A stretch of DNA of 64,000 nucleotides from Varroa destructor (GCF_002443255.2 NW_019211454.1:64534179-64598178), one strand, 5' to 3'; shown: positions 12,595 to 25,200, counted from the first letter of the stretch. The notes: a model not told the origin generated them from the letters alone. A program made the numbers and translations.

Positions 12595-12930
12595 TTTATT
12601 TGTCTGTTTGGGTAGGTCAATTGTATTTGGTCTAGGTTTCTTGCGATTCCCCATCGCTGACATTATAAGTAATAATATATTAACATACATAAACATAGGC
12701 CTATTGCATAGATCTTTTGCTGTCTACCATTGACGCTTCGTCTGTGATTATCAGAAGTAAAGTAAATATTTATTTCAATGACGCTGTTCGCTGCTTTCTC
12801 TTTTCAAGGGTTCAATCAATATGATGTCCTCAGCACGTTTAGCACCGCACCCAGTTAAAGTTTTTCGTTTGTTTCAGCTCAATTGCTTGTTAGTATCAGC
12901 CTCATCTCGAAAGTGTCGTGTTTTTTCAAT

Positions 12931-13990
12931 GTCGACGTGCTCTTATACCGTTGACGGTCGATTTTATCGTTAGCCCCTGCGCTGCTGCTGTGGGTCCTAT
13001 CTGAAACGCCAAAACAGTCTCTAGTGAAGTGCATCAACGACGACTCACTAGGCGAGACCAGGTGAGCCGTATTTAACTCACTTGACGAAGTCAAGGTGAC
13101 AAAGACGCCCGAAACTATTCTCTTCCAGAAGCAACAGTGTCAATTATGATTTTCAAAGAAGAATTATGACCGACCAAAATCCGTATGGAACGACCAAACT
13201 CCTAACGCTGCCTGCCTAGCCTTGCTTGTGTGTGAGGGTCGCTGCGAGTGCCTCTTTCCTGAGTGACTTTTGGGGAAAAAGCGGGCTGGCTGAAGGGGTT
13301 TGGGGGGGATGAGCCTAACTTCTTCCTTCGCTGCTAGTGGTGCTGCTGAGTCGGTCTTCTTTTATTTGCCCATCATCGTTTGCTAGTACGGCGGTCTTTC
13401 CGCCGCCGTTCCTGGACCTGCTACCGCTGCGACGAAAGTGCCTAGTTGAGGTGCTTCTTTCTGTTCGCCGACAAAGATTCACTCGGTGCTTGCAGCTGCA
13501 GCGGCGGTAGTACAGCTACCAATCATCGCTGCTGGCACGGCTGTTTCCAGTGGTGCTGCCTGTCTAACTATCTGTCGTTCTACCAAGCAGCCAGCGGTTC
13601 AAGACGTGTCACTGTCATGGCAGCATGTGGGCAAGGTTTCAGGCAACAATCTTTGAGTTAGTACGTCAGTCATTTATATGACTGCGCGCACGACGATTCG
13701 AGTAAAGTCAAGTCAACTCGAACAGACTAGAGTCAGGGCACGCTTGGTCGACACTCTTCCGGCGAATAAGCTAACGAACTCAGTGCTGCCGTCAGGCTTG
13801 CAAAATCGAGCGAATCGGGAACTTTTCGAAGCTTTTCTAGCTTACCGAGCTTGCGGATTGCTCTCGGCTGGGCTGGGCTGAGTTGGGTTAAACAAACCAG
13901 TGAAAATGGGGATAATGCTGACACTTAGCGCCTTTGGCTTCTGCTTCTGTAGAACAAGACGTCGTCGGGCGAAGGCAAAAGGTGAACACA
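12931..13990. other. GC-richer island
   Basis: This CpG-containing, partly low-complexity island includes runs of GCTGCTG/GCCGCC-type words (about 13330-13520), GGCTGGGCTGGGCTG (about 13867-13881) and a G-run near 13303-13309. Frames of 60-70 codons exist on both strands but open with non-ATG codons or are Ser/Ala-rich. It resembles a promoter or 5' untranslated region more than coding DNA. No exon is called. Confidence 0.3.
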
Positions 13991-14600
13991 TTTAACGGCG
14001 GTTTTTTTTTGCCGCCAGCTTTTAAATGCGTAATGATATGCGTTAGTCAAACAAGTGACTGAAAATATGAACTAAACATAGCGGAATATAGCATTAAACA
14101 AAAATCGGCTAATCTTATCGACCAGTAGGGTTGATAAATAAAACCCTAGCCGCTAGTAGGAACGTTTCTAAAATATTACGCATCCCACTAGCTTCTATGT
14201 TTCGAGTTTTACCATTCCGGTATCGCCACTAGGTATTTCAGCAGATAGACGGCTGGCTTCTAGCATGCAACGAACTGCCTGTCTATGCCCGGGTTCGGAC
14301 TTAGACCTAAGGGACACCCTAGGAAACAGTTAATGTCCACCTAGTGGGTTACAAAATGTTGATTTAAGTTTAGTGTTTCTTCGCAACCTATCCAGAAAAT
14401 CGGAGTTACAGAATTACTACTGGAATAAGCTGTCGACGCATTGAGTTATTGAAGAATTTATATGAAGGCGTAACATCTACTTTAATGGCAGATTTTGATC
14501 GCATACACAGTCATTCTTATATATATCAAATGTTCTCAAACAACACAATATTTCTATATAGATATCGCCTAGCTTATATATTTTTCCCATTAAATTTTCA
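13991..14600. other. AT-rich stretch, no gene seen
   Basis: No coding frame, RNA gene or repeat stands out. Confidence 0.4.
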
Positions 14601-15710
14601 TAGAGTACCACGTATTGTTCGAAGTTGATGTCTTTCAATACAAAGGTATCGTTCCGCCATTCCGTTGCTCGCTGAAGCAAAACGCTGTTGACTCGACTGA
14701 AGGATCTATTCACACAGTATCGTTACGTGGCGAGAGGAAATTAACGGCTGGGAAACGCCAAGCAAAAAAGACCCATAAGGAGCGATATATATGTATATAA
14801 ATATATCGGCGCGTATAGGAAGTAAAGGAAAAGGGAGTATTGTTCAGGAAGATCTTGTGACGGCCGTTGAGTTCATATTCGTTGTCCAAACTGCATTGAT
14901 GCCACGACCTTTGAGCCTTTTAGGCACGGCTGGATAAGATTTTTGTTGAAGCAATCGCTGCAGTGACCTTCTTGTTGCCACTGAGCGTGCGCTGGCGTCC
15001 GCGCTGTCGTCGTCATCGCTGCATCACTAGGAGTGCCAAAGGTAGCACTATTGGGTAGAATTGGTATAGAAGGTGTATGATCCACCTGCATTCCTATTCG
15101 CTACGAAACAAGATAGTCCTGTTCAAGTTAGTTTGTGTGCGCGGACGTCGCTGAGTCATGATGTTGGTTTAGGGCAGACGGAGGAAGCTCTGCTGCCGTC
15201 GGTGACACGACCCTACGCTCTCAGCTTTCCTTACCAAGAACGCAAACAAGCCTTTCTTCTATCGCGTGCTCTGCATTTCAAGCACCACTTCTTTTCCTCA
15301 CTGCGACCGCTACCATCGGTGCTGTACGTTAGCGCCGTGCCAACTTGCACGAGTTTTGGCTAGCTGCCTTCGTCGCGTCATCTTATCTGATCCCGAAGGC
15401 GAAGACGCAAAGATCGTTGCGCTTCAGACGAGTTAGTTCAAGCAAAGCTCTCGCTATTGCGAGAAGCAGAAAGGACTTCCGTGGCTAGCAGAGGAGTGGC
15501 CAAACAGGGCAATGGCAAGGAGAAGTGTTGGTAGGAACAAACTTCTGTTGAAGAAAGTGCGTCATGCAACCAGCTGATTGCACTCGCGCCTCTATATTCA
15601 CGGACGCTGACATATTGATCATAACGAGGAAACGCACCAAGGAACACACAGACACTGCAGCACCACATGCGACGGCTATGTATGGAATATATGAGGGCCA
15701 CATGCGGATC
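14601..15710. other. GC-richer island with overlapping open frames
   Basis: Several frames stay open here. One is a 72-codon - strand ATG frame at 14873-15091, with Thr/Ala/Pro/Gln-rich sequence and a CSDC cysteine pair. A 96-codon + strand frame lies at 15073-15363, and two overlapping - strand frames lie at 15438-15703. One of the last begins with an ATG and a hydrophobic stretch (about residues 7-30) that could be a membrane segment. None matches a family I know. The island may include exons of a split gene, but strand and boundaries cannot be decided by eye. Confidence 0.25.
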
Positions 15711-17368
15711 CTATAATTTAAACTCTCGGTGTTGCGCGAAAATGGATTTGAAAAATCGTCTAACGTACGCTCTCAAGGTCTGTATTGTTGCAAATGTACC
15801 ATACCTTATTATACTAGTATTCCTAATATTGGCTTATTCTTACCACGGTAGCTACACTAAACGAGAGTCTGACATGTGATGATTCTAACCGAAAATAGAC
15901 CGTAGTACAGAGGTCACAAGGAATTCGAGTTATTCAAATAAGTTGTTAACAAACAATAACGCACAGAATAGACATTAGGCACATAACACACCTTGTTGAA
16001 GCTGTAATGAGTTCTACCTGTGACATCACACATTCACGAGTATAAGCTGTAAAAAAATTTGTCGCCTAAACGTTGCCCTACCTAAAAACTGTTTCTACCA
16101 CTGTATGTGAAATAATCAGGGCCCTGGGCCAGCTCGCCGTTATTAAGTTAAGGACATTTATAATCCATCTGGGATGGAGGTGATTTTTTAAGTGAGTACA
16201 CTGTGGCCTGCCTAAGGTCTAAACTCACTGTTTCAAGTCCCTAGTATACGAAATCTCAATCTACAGTAAATTGCGGCTGCAAAGAACAAATCAGAACTGA
16301 GATGTGAAAATACCAGGACACTCTTGTTGATTACTGAGTGCTATAAATAAATAATGGGCAAAAAGTAAGGGGTAAAATTAAAAACAATTTTTTGGTGAAA
16401 ACCAATTTTCGCTTACTTCTTCACTTCCTCGCAATTGATTATTATCGTGCAAAAATGTCTGATATGTCAGTAAATCGCTATTGTGGCTTGTGACATGACA
16501 CAAGGCCTGCGGGTGATGTCTCCAGGTTTTAGTCCTATTATTATTAATCCGAATTCTGACGAATGATAACATTAGGTTGAAAAGGAAGTTTGTGCACGTA
16601 GAAGAAATGTTTATTTGCATTTTTTTCTCACCTGTTGTTTACTTTTGATATACTATTCAAAAGTGTTATTCCTGTTCTATCGACGCACTATAACGATATT
16701 TTATTGTGTGTGTAATTTAAATTCAAAAAACTCTTTAGAGATTAATATTTCAAGTGGTAAATGGTGCCTTTTGTCAAGCCAAAACGTTTACCAATACAGT
16801 CCGATGCACCTTTTTAAGGTATAGTAACGACGCTATTGCTAGCAGGATTACTCAAGAGGGGGGCTTACCGGGTTTGAAAGCGATATCTGGGACCTAAAAA
16901 ATGCCCCTGATCTGGTCGATCGTCTGCGTTTCATGATGGCCGTCTGAAAATACTTTTAAAAGATGATGGCCGACAAACAACTCATGACTTGGTCGATAGA
17001 CCATAGCTTCACGAACATCGTTAACTACCTCAAGTCCCTCGGGTTACCTAACTTAAAACTTGGAAGAGAAACTATGTTCCTAATGGGGCATCTTAGGCTC
17101 TCGCTTAGTAATGTTATGCAGCCCCAATAACCGATTTTCGGATGGAATTGTCACCGGTAATGTAGAGTGATGTCTTTAATTAGAATGAACCAAAAATAAA
17201 GATGGATGGCTCCTGGAAAGAAGCCAAAGCTCAAGGTCTAGCAGGATCCTTACCTAAAAAAAGGCTATATTTTGTGTTTGCTGGGACTCAGTCACTGGGG
17301 ATTGCTCCAAACAAACCACACAGTTAATCATTATACTTATTTTGCCCAACCGCATCTAGTCAGTTAGG
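15711..17368. other. AT-rich stretch, no gene seen
   Basis: No supported feature. The open frames near 16378-16824 are AT-driven and at chance length. Confidence 0.4.
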
Positions 17369-17815
17369 CTATCCAAAAGATCCAACAAACAGGGTCAGAT
17401 CGTTCTGCTCCACGATAAGGCGAGGCCGCGCGGCAAACATCCTCAAAGCTACAAAGTGGACTTCAAATGGGTGGCTTGGTCGCTCGTTCCAAGCTTTCCT
17501 AATCCCGTGCCGACGAATTTTTACCTCTTCCGTTCGCTGGCCGCTCACCTTCGTGGCCTTATCTTCGATACAGATCACCAAATGCGATTGCAAAACTTCC
17601 TTGAGACAAAACCCACAACCGTCTAACGAGACGGCATACATTATTGGGTGATAAGGTAGGAGGAAGTCGTGAAAAAAAATATGGAGAATACATACCATAG
17701 TAACTCGAAGTAAAAAAAAAAAAAAATTTATAATCTTGTCACGACAATAAAAAAAAATGCTGTATTTTTTATTCAGCAGGAACTTTCTGTTCAACCGAAT
17801 AATTATACGTGACAC
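17369..17815 (-). other. Long - strand open frame with a possible internal exon (17549-17622)
   Basis: The frame is open for 148 codons but begins at GTG and crosses a T15 run, so the first 50 or so codons are probably not coding. The first in-frame ATG precedes a Phe/His-rich stretch. Within it, CTCGTTAG (acceptor, exon from 17622) follows a pyrimidine-rich stretch, and ACGAAG|GTGAGC is a strong donor with the exon ending at 17549. Together they bracket 74 bases that read CGFCLKEVLQSHLVICIEDK in the open frame. Downstream the frame remains open with a charged, protein-like peptide to the TAG at 17369. No family recognised. It could be one or two exons of a - strand gene, or chance. Confidence 0.25.
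17712..17726. repeat. A15 homopolymer tract
   Basis: Fifteen consecutive A on the + strand, next to AT-rich sequence. Confidence 0.9.
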
Positions 17816-19560
17816 AAGGCCACACGTATTTTATTTCTATGAATACGCAACATTCATATACGTTATATTAGTCTAAATTATCGACATACATTTCGTATGG
17901 GGTAGAGATGGAATCATGACCAATTACGAAGATTCCTTAGGCATAGGATTCTCATAAGAACATGCAAACTGTATCTAGCATGAATGCTAAGAGCGTTTAA
18001 AGGTCATCGCAAGAAATTATTATTACGCCGCGGAAAGCATCTAAACAAAGATACTCCCTTTATGGAGTCAATCTCGATTGTAAACGAACAAACATTGAAG
18101 TAGTGTCATCTTATACATGGAGGCGTGCTTTTGAAGAGGTTCTGCACATTGGATCAAACTAATAAACGCTGGTAGCAGAACAAGGCTTTCACTTATAATG
18201 GGTCACGCGCATCAGTTTCAAAGATAACCCAACTTAGGTAGTGGTCTCTATTGGTTCTTTATGACAAGTACCCTTGCCGGTGATCTTGCACAGGTCAAGG
18301 ACGGCATCGACTGCCTTTGAAAAACTGCTTAAGGTTTCTCTTGAGTCGCGCACGTCGAACAACCATCCCGCTTTTACAACACCTGCTAGAGCCTATCCGT
18401 GAAGCTGTACCCGTTTGCCAAACGTCCGGTCAGTCATTGGCAATCAGCTAATTCAGTTTAGCCTATAGAGATAGTAGCTTCGAAACGTATATATTACTAC
18501 TGGGTTTTTGCCAGTCAGAATGTCGGGCGGGTTTGCCCATATTCTAGAATACGATACTAATGTAGTTGTCACCACCGAGGTAGCCTAATAATATGCAGCT
18601 GAACAGCGATCTTGTTAGGGATGACTTATTTCTGTGTTCCTTCTGCTTTCTCTAAAAGCTTTCGTGTTTTCATCGATTTTGAAACGTTTTTGCAATACAT
18701 ACGAACCAAACGTCTTATACTTATTATATATTAAATGGCACTATTCTCACTAACACTGGCTAGCTACCCGTGATCGTATTTACACTTGTGCTTCATGCCA
18801 TTAGCTTGTTGTGAAAAAATCCAGATTTTCATAATGCAGTTATCAAGTAATTAATGTGGGGCCCATTAGAAACATCTTATCTACTAACAAAAAAAAAAAA
18901 AAAAACGTATCCATCCGAATCTTGCATCCACAAAAAAGAATTCCGCAATAAAATTAGAGCCATTCCAAACGGATGTCATCGAAAAGAGTTTAATACAGAT
19001 TCAGTTATCTGGCCGTCTAACATTAAGCACTGTTCATTACACATGCGCCTACTGAATAATTATCGTTTGTGCAGACTCTCTCAACTATTTATAGCCATTG
19101 TTTCGCCTTCAAGCATTTGTACTTCTAGGAGGCCCTGGTTTCCATCCGAAGAGACGGGCCGTCGATATCTAGGGGTTGGTAGAGTGAAGGCGTGAATCGT
19201 TCCACTTATGATTAAGCCATTCCACTGGAGATCCCCCACTACCCCATCTTAAAAACAGTCTATGCTACCAGCCACGTGGCGCAAAACAGTTGTGTTAGCT
19301 GCTTTAGAGAAAGCAAAATGGAGGGTGAGGGTCAATACATTAGAAAGAGGAACGTACCATCATACGTCTTTTTTCCCTCCGAACACAAAACAGATCTAAA
19401 AGAACGGCCTGTTTTTTTTTTAACCAATTGTGTCGATTGCCACCGCGGACGACGCAGAGTCGCCTAATCTTAGGCCGATACTAAGCCTAAATCTTTCTTG
19501 CAATGACGACGACTACTGCCATTCGATTCTACGATATACCGCTAGACGCCTACTAGCCGA
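17816..19560. other. AT-rich stretch, no gene seen
   Basis: Contains an A17 tract at 18889-18905. A 113-codon + strand frame (18854-19195) begins upstream of and reads through this tract, so its N-terminal part is poly-Lys and not credible. Nothing else is supported. Confidence 0.4.
18889..18905. repeat. A17 homopolymer tract
   Basis: Seventeen consecutive A on the + strand. It could be a slippage product or the decayed tail of a retrotransposed copy. No matching element is evident upstream. Confidence 0.9.
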
Positions 19561-19990
19561 GGCATGGCCGAACTAAAACGGGGGACAGCACAACTGCGAT
19601 TTGGTCTTTATCAGCTCTTTCTCCAATCCCGATTCTTCGTTATTCGTACTTTGTGTCTTGCAGTTGACAGTAGTAAAAAGGCTGCATCGCCGGTTAATGC
19701 AGCTCGTTGGAGTCCGGACAAGAATCTCGACAGATGGATGGACCACCCGCACCAGCCTTGACAGGGACCCTGACAACGGTTGTCAAACATTACAGAACAA
19801 AAAAAAAACGCCGAGAAAGGATTATTGTCGTCTTTAACCTGACAGAAAGAAGAAAACTGCAGGAAAGGTGGATAGAGATAGAGAAATGGACGAGTCAACA
19901 ACCAGCTAGTAGCAAAAACATTATTTTTATGCGAAAGGCGAAAGGAACGCCGTACGGATAAAAATAAAGATCGTGGTAAGTTGGACAATT
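19561..19990. other. Small island with open frames on both strands
   Basis: At least five frames of 63-125 codons overlap here on the two strands. The longest is a 125-codon - strand frame (19611-19988), Ser/Phe/Leu/Arg-rich. Such mutual overlap usually reflects locally low stop-codon density rather than coding. I could not choose a strand and recognise no protein. Confidence 0.2.
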
Positions 19991-21138
19991 TCGAGCACGC
20001 TAGTAGAAAGTGACTTAAATATGTTTGTTAGTCAATGAATGTACAAACGTAACACACTTTAAAGCATTGTAGTGCTTTATACTATCTATATTATGCATTA
20101 AAAAACCATACGCGATTTCAGCGAAGATGCACGACCTAGCATGTTTCAATATATCTGTCTATTTTTATCCAAGCTGGCTCTTTGAGGAGCAACACCTTCA
20201 TGCAAAAAAAGAATGACCAATTTTTCAAGTTGAGAAAATTAAAAATTCCTAATTCATTAATGCTCAAAGGAACAACTGTCCCTAGTATCGTACGGAAATA
20301 CATCATTTAGCTTAAATAGATTTCTCGTGGTCGTCTGTCACCATGATGGTGAAGTGCTGAAGTGTTTACCTTCGAGGCATGTGAACATGTGATCCATACA
20401 TCATTATTTTAAATGAAAAGGGGACACTTTCCTATAACTGTAGTTATATGACGAACATAATCATATTGGCTAAGCAGGCAATCTAAGCTCACTGCAAAAT
20501 ACTTGATAGAAAAACCTCTAAGCTGGAGCGCGTTCATGCGGTAGAATAGTACGATTAAACTTCGAATTAACCATAAATTATGTATTTCTACAATTCTTAC
20601 AAAAATAATCTTGGTCACAACATGTTGCTACCTTAGATCAAGTAGGTACCTATAAAGCTCTATGCCAGGCCAACAAGCTAGTCGGCCTTTTGCTGTGGTT
20701 TGCATCTTTTGAGGTATAAAAGGTTTTCGAACGTTAAAAGCATGTGTGATTCGTAATACTGCTATGAGCGACAAGATTACAGCCCCTTGGCTAAAGGATT
20801 GAATTGGTTTCGGCCTCTCGGCAGAAAAGAAAAATGTAAGCACTCAAATTCATCAATATACGTCTGACTAATCTAATTTGAACCATTATGTTTTCGTGTA
20901 ACAGTCAACTGTGACTCTTCATTAACGGTAAAATTAACCCTAAAATTATAGAGAATATTCGATGTTTTTGTTTTCCTGTGCTCTAATATATAACAGACTC
21001 GCCAAGCATCGCTAATTAGATATGAAGCATTAAAAGGAGTAGTTTACTTACCCATTTTTCTTACTTTGGCAATCGATCTCATATTCAGGCAATACAGTTA
21101 CCTCGACAATAAGCGGGCGAGCCCAAGTCAAAATGTTT
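19991..21138. other. AT-rich stretch, no gene seen
   Basis: No coding, RNA or repeat feature is supported. Confidence 0.4.
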
Positions 21139-21210
21139 GACCTATGCGCGGAATCAGACTTGAGCTAATCAGATTCGTAGACGATGATGTTACCGTTGCG
21201 CCATCTTGGG
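21139..21210 (-). pseudogene. Decayed tRNA-Arg(ACG)-like element
   Basis: Read on the - strand, TGGCGCAACGGTAAC (from 21203) matches the A-box region of animal tRNA-Arg. It is followed at about the correct spacing by the seven-base loop CTACGAA (21180-21174), which has the anticodon ACG. A B-box-like AGTCTGATTCC then ends near 21150. From TGGCG to the end of the B box the length is 54, against about 55 in a real tRNA-Arg. The acceptor arms do not pair and the T-stem is lost, so it cannot fold as a functional tRNA. It is best read as an old pseudogene or the head of a tRNA-derived short interspersed repeat. The resemblance was judged against general knowledge of tRNA-Arg, not by a search. Confidence 0.4.
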
Positions 21211-22540
21211 GGCGGTACGTAAAAATAATTATACGTGTAGCCTAGCTACCTGCAGCCGCTCTTATCGAATAGATTCTGAGGTTCAGAATTTTCTTAGCAT
21301 CGCTAATTCATTACAGAAGTTCATATGAATTCCATGCTCAAGCATTTTCAGAAGCATAAGAGTATCACTAAGGACAGAACGTCTCATAGATCAGGGAAGG
21401 TCTTTGCTTGCGTCATAGACCCTTGTCGTGCGCCCTAATCTACTTTGTATCTACACGCTCCAGTTACTGCCAATATATTATACATAATAGATCTTACTAA
21501 GGACGCGAGGTACTTACTATGAAACAACCACTAAGCAATGGATGAATTAGTACGAGGCTTTTAGACGACAGTCCTAAATTGCTGTCTTCAATTTTTTTTG
21601 TCTTCATTAGAGGCCGTGTAGGCGACGATAGCATAGTCTATTCAGCCTCTGTACACTTGGACCTCTCGTTAAGGGTTGCAAGTTCGGATCCACCATCCGC
21701 GATTTTCCCTAACGCAACCTGTATCTATAAAAAAACAGTGACGTCATTTGAGTACCTGAATAAAGAAGAGCTTTAAGCTCCCTTGTTTAGTAAGTGACCA
21801 GTTAATTAACTGGGCCTTAGCTTGCGGTCGACGGCGGAATTTGCGTTCTATTGAATTGCAAATACGATATGAATTGTGTCATAAAAATAAAATACGCGAA
21901 AAAAAAAATATGCTGAAATGTTCGCACGATACCACTTGCCATAGTTATTTATAATTTACATAAGTTTTACTTTAACAGCGGTCTTCTACCAAATCATTAT
22001 TATAGAAATGATTCTTTTGTTTACTTCATTTCCGTGCTATTCATTTACTGGTTACGAAACATCAGCTTACTGTGCTTCTAGTAACAGTTCAACGTAAACA
22101 AATGATGGGTAACTATTTTTAGCAACAGGCCAGCGTGTCGGCGGCGGCAGCTTGCAAATGCTCATCCAGACACGTTGCAGGTAAAGAAGGCGTTAGACAA
22201 TTAGAAAAACACGCGGGCATCCATCATATAAGAATACATTAACTAGTACCTTATTGAATAGGCCTCTTTCTTCATAGTTTGTAGCCTTGATCTAAAATGG
22301 TACCATAACCCGCCAATTAAACGTGAAAAAATGATGATTTCTGATGCTTAATTTTCCTTCCATATGTTCCCTTATGCACGGCCATAGGCGCACATAATAA
22401 CAAGTGCTAAATCAGTTACTATATGTTTGCTTTGTTTTTATGGCACAATTACGGTAGTTTTTTTTTGGAAAAATTTGATTTTTCAAACAATTTATTCATT
22501 TATCATAATTTTTCTAACTGACGCAATTGGCTATCATGTT
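21211..22540. other. AT-rich stretch, no gene seen
   Basis: No supported gene. A 65-codon + strand frame (21579-21776) opens with TTG. A GTTCGGATCC word at about 21682 resembles a B box, but no A box or T-stem accompanies it. Confidence 0.4.
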
Positions 22541-22557
22541 GATCTACACCAATGGTC

Positions 22558-22809
22558 TCACCGTGAAACGAGGCAGAAAAATAGGCGCATAGTCATCCGA
22601 GGACGGATTCTCTGTTTGCGCCAGACTTCGAGGTTCACTGGAAAACCGAATTGCGTCCTCGCCTGTGGCTGGATCTGTATTTTTATCTTCGAAAGAGCTT
22701 CCGTTTCAGCAGTGAGGGCAGACGTAGTTGAGTGACTGGAAGTCGATTCGGTGCGTTGTATGTATAGATTTTCGTCATTATAACCATCGATGCGTGTAGT
22801 TGTTCGCTC
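22558..22809 (-). other. Tentative - strand exon-like open frame, Ser/Thr-rich
   Basis: A frame with no stop for 84 codons ends at TGA (22560-22558). It reads as a Thr/Ser/Glu-rich peptide containing DGYNDENLYIQRTESTSSHS. In a different frame CGTTTCACG|GTGAGA (22562/22561) is a strong donor-like site. That alternative frame encodes an acidic Ser/Pro-rich peptide of about 48 codons. Both compositions look protein-like, but neither has an ATG and only one can be right. Together with 22813-22994 this could mark a - strand split gene. No family recognised. Confidence 0.15.
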
Positions 22810-22812
22810 TAG

Positions 22813-22994
22813 TTAATTATTTATCACACGTTTCCTCTTTTCTGTACGCGTCGGTATTTTTTTCCTGAATAAAGGACCCGACGAAGAGAAGCTGGTAGAA
22901 GGGCCGTCACTGCCATAGCTGCCTGCTGGCAGGTGGTTGATGTAAACGGGCTCGCGTGAGGCATCGGTACCTCCCTTGTGAGATTTTTTTTTCT
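22813..22994 (-). other. Tentative - strand exon, Lys/Ser-rich, after a good splice acceptor
   Basis: On the - strand CGGGTTCCTTTTTTGCCAG (acceptor) ends at 22995. The next 182 bases stay open to a TAA at 22815-22813. The peptide is hydrophilic (SHKGGTDASREPVYINHLPA, then a Ser-rich stretch and a basic tail RTEKRKR), resembling the disordered linker of a nuclear or cytoplasmic protein. The stop would make it a terminal exon, but no clean polyadenylation signal follows. An A9 run at its start could confound the frame. No homology is claimed. Confidence 0.18.
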
Positions 22995-23100
22995 CTGGCA
23001 AAAAAGGAACCCGTTAAAAAGCTTCATCGGTGTAGAACATAGCATGAAGTGTTAACAGAATTGGCGTTCCCTCCCCGTCTGAACTCAACTCCCATGCGGG

Positions 23101-25200
23101 CCGTATCTCTATAATGACAAATGTGGTACAAGATATATTCTTTACAAAATACAAGCAAGTAGCCTACATGCGGATATATGCGCATTTCATTGCTAACCTT
23201 CAGGTAGAGATCGTTAGTTAAGAGTGAATAAAGTGATGAACGTTTGACTACTAGCTACGTAAGTGCGTAAGAATTTACGTTCAAAGGTCAGCATTGGTAA
23301 CTACGCTCTGCATAGTAGGCATCAGTTTCAAAGTTGTCCTACCTACGAATATACCTATAACTTACGAAAGCAGGCGAAATATAACTTTGTTTTCAAACTT
23401 GATAATATACTCTTCGTTTTTCTACTTATTGAAAAGTACATATATACAACAGTAATTAAATAACGCATTAAATCAAGGTAGACAAACTGATCGCCAGTTC
23501 AAAGGACGTCTCGATTCGCACGGTTAAGGTGTACAAGTTCGCCCATTTTTATACAAAGAAGTCTCATGTACAGAGCGCACATAACGAAAAACCGTGGCTA
23601 CACTGTATTGTTCAGTACTGAACGTTGTAGGGACACACAATTATACCAACTCAGATATATATAAGAGATGTTTTGCATCCGACTGGTTCAGAGTACTGAA
23701 GGTTTTTGAGCAATGTATTTCAAGCGTATCATACGCGTTGCCTCCTGCCGCACTTCGGCGTAGCGAACGTAACTGCAGAAGGAAAAGCCGGAACAATATT
23801 GACATACTGCTGTATGTTTTCATTAACATATACTTAGAAGTTGCCAAGAATTAATTCCCAGGGCGACAGCTAAACTGTGGCTGGACTAGATTCGGGCTAT
23901 AAATCGAACGATCTGCTTCGGAGACTACTGCTGAAGTCTGTCCGTAGTTTCGTATGAGGTATACAAGGCAACACCAAGGCTATGTTCAATTTATGAAATT
24001 AGGCACACTCTAGAAGGTAGATTAATCATAACTGAGTTCAACAAAGGGGTGGGAGCGATCTCTACCTGATCGAAGTGTCTGGTATAAACTCACGAGAGCA
24101 TTGAGACATGATAACGTAGAAATACCAAAGCGTAGAGACGCGGCCTTGCATCTACAGTGTTACTAGCCTATCGATATGTGCAAGACTACACTGCTGGTTT
24201 AAAAGAATCTTTATCCCTTGCCCAATGATACCTCGATCTCGTTTTAGTACGTAGCCTTACTTTTATGAACTGCCATTACCTATGATGCCGGTCAGGCTCT
24301 ACGTCGATTACTGTCCTGGATAAGGACAAGCAGGGATTAACAGAGCATCTGTTAATCTACAGATCTACATTGATTTGGAATAAGATGTCAAGCCAATTGA
24401 CAAAGAGACTATTTGTGATCAATTTTTATGTTGCTGACGTTATTGTACATGATGTTATAACACATAAGGAAACTTGTTTTTGTATGTATTATTTTCTAAG
24501 AAATATTATTGTGGAACGTAAGGGATTTCACCATCTCAACTATTAAAGGGATACGATACATTATATTCGCTCTGTATAGAACTCAAGGTAATGGCAACTT
24601 AATGATCGGGCTGGTAAATAACTTCTATAAGGAGAACATATAGACCATCGTATTTCAGTCTCTGCAGTGTACGCATTTCAAGGTGCACTGCGCCCACAGC
24701 GAAAAGGAAAAGTACGAAGAGGTCTATTTGATTCGTATGATTCGCGGATGGACCAGGCGATAAGTACGGCCCTGCAGAAGAAGGTCGGAGGTGCTGCGAC
24801 TATCGCAGGTCCCTATTAATTAGATGCAAATTTGTTGTCAGCAGAAACGGAAATACATCTTTTAATTTCAATGGCCCTTTGCAGTTCTCTATACGGGCTT
24901 CACACTGTTGTTCTTCTGCATCGCAATGCTTCGCCATTGTGGTAGCTACTGAAGTGGTGGAGATCGTATTATATTATCGTGGTCTTTTGTGTTTGATTAA
25001 TATTTGTAGCGGTACGGTTCGACGCCGTGCGAAAGCTCACTTCGGAGGCCTGCTGGGCTTATGAAATCGTATGGCTCAAACGTAACAATGGCTTATGGCA
25101 CAGATGTTCTTGTTGTATCCATACAAGAAGGTTCATATGAAAAATTATATTTGGGATGACTATGTTGCTTTTTAATTGTACTGCAAAAAAAAAGAACGAA
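23101..25200. other. AT-rich stretch, no gene seen
   Basis: Open frames of 60-86 codons at 23263-23854 and 24879-25064 are at chance length. No repeat or RNA gene is supported. Confidence 0.4.

Noticed and set aside
16200..16260. B-box-like GTTTCAAGTCCC
   Set aside because: The sequence at tRNA distance upstream has no A box and no stem pairing.
18854..19195. 113-codon + strand frame
   Set aside because: It includes an A17 tract read as poly-Lys and lacks a good start. Frame continuity depends on the homopolymer.
25005..25040. Good T-arm-like hairpin around GGTTCGACGCC
   Set aside because: No A box, anticodon arm or acceptor stem lies at tRNA spacing upstream, so it is a lone 5-bp hairpin.
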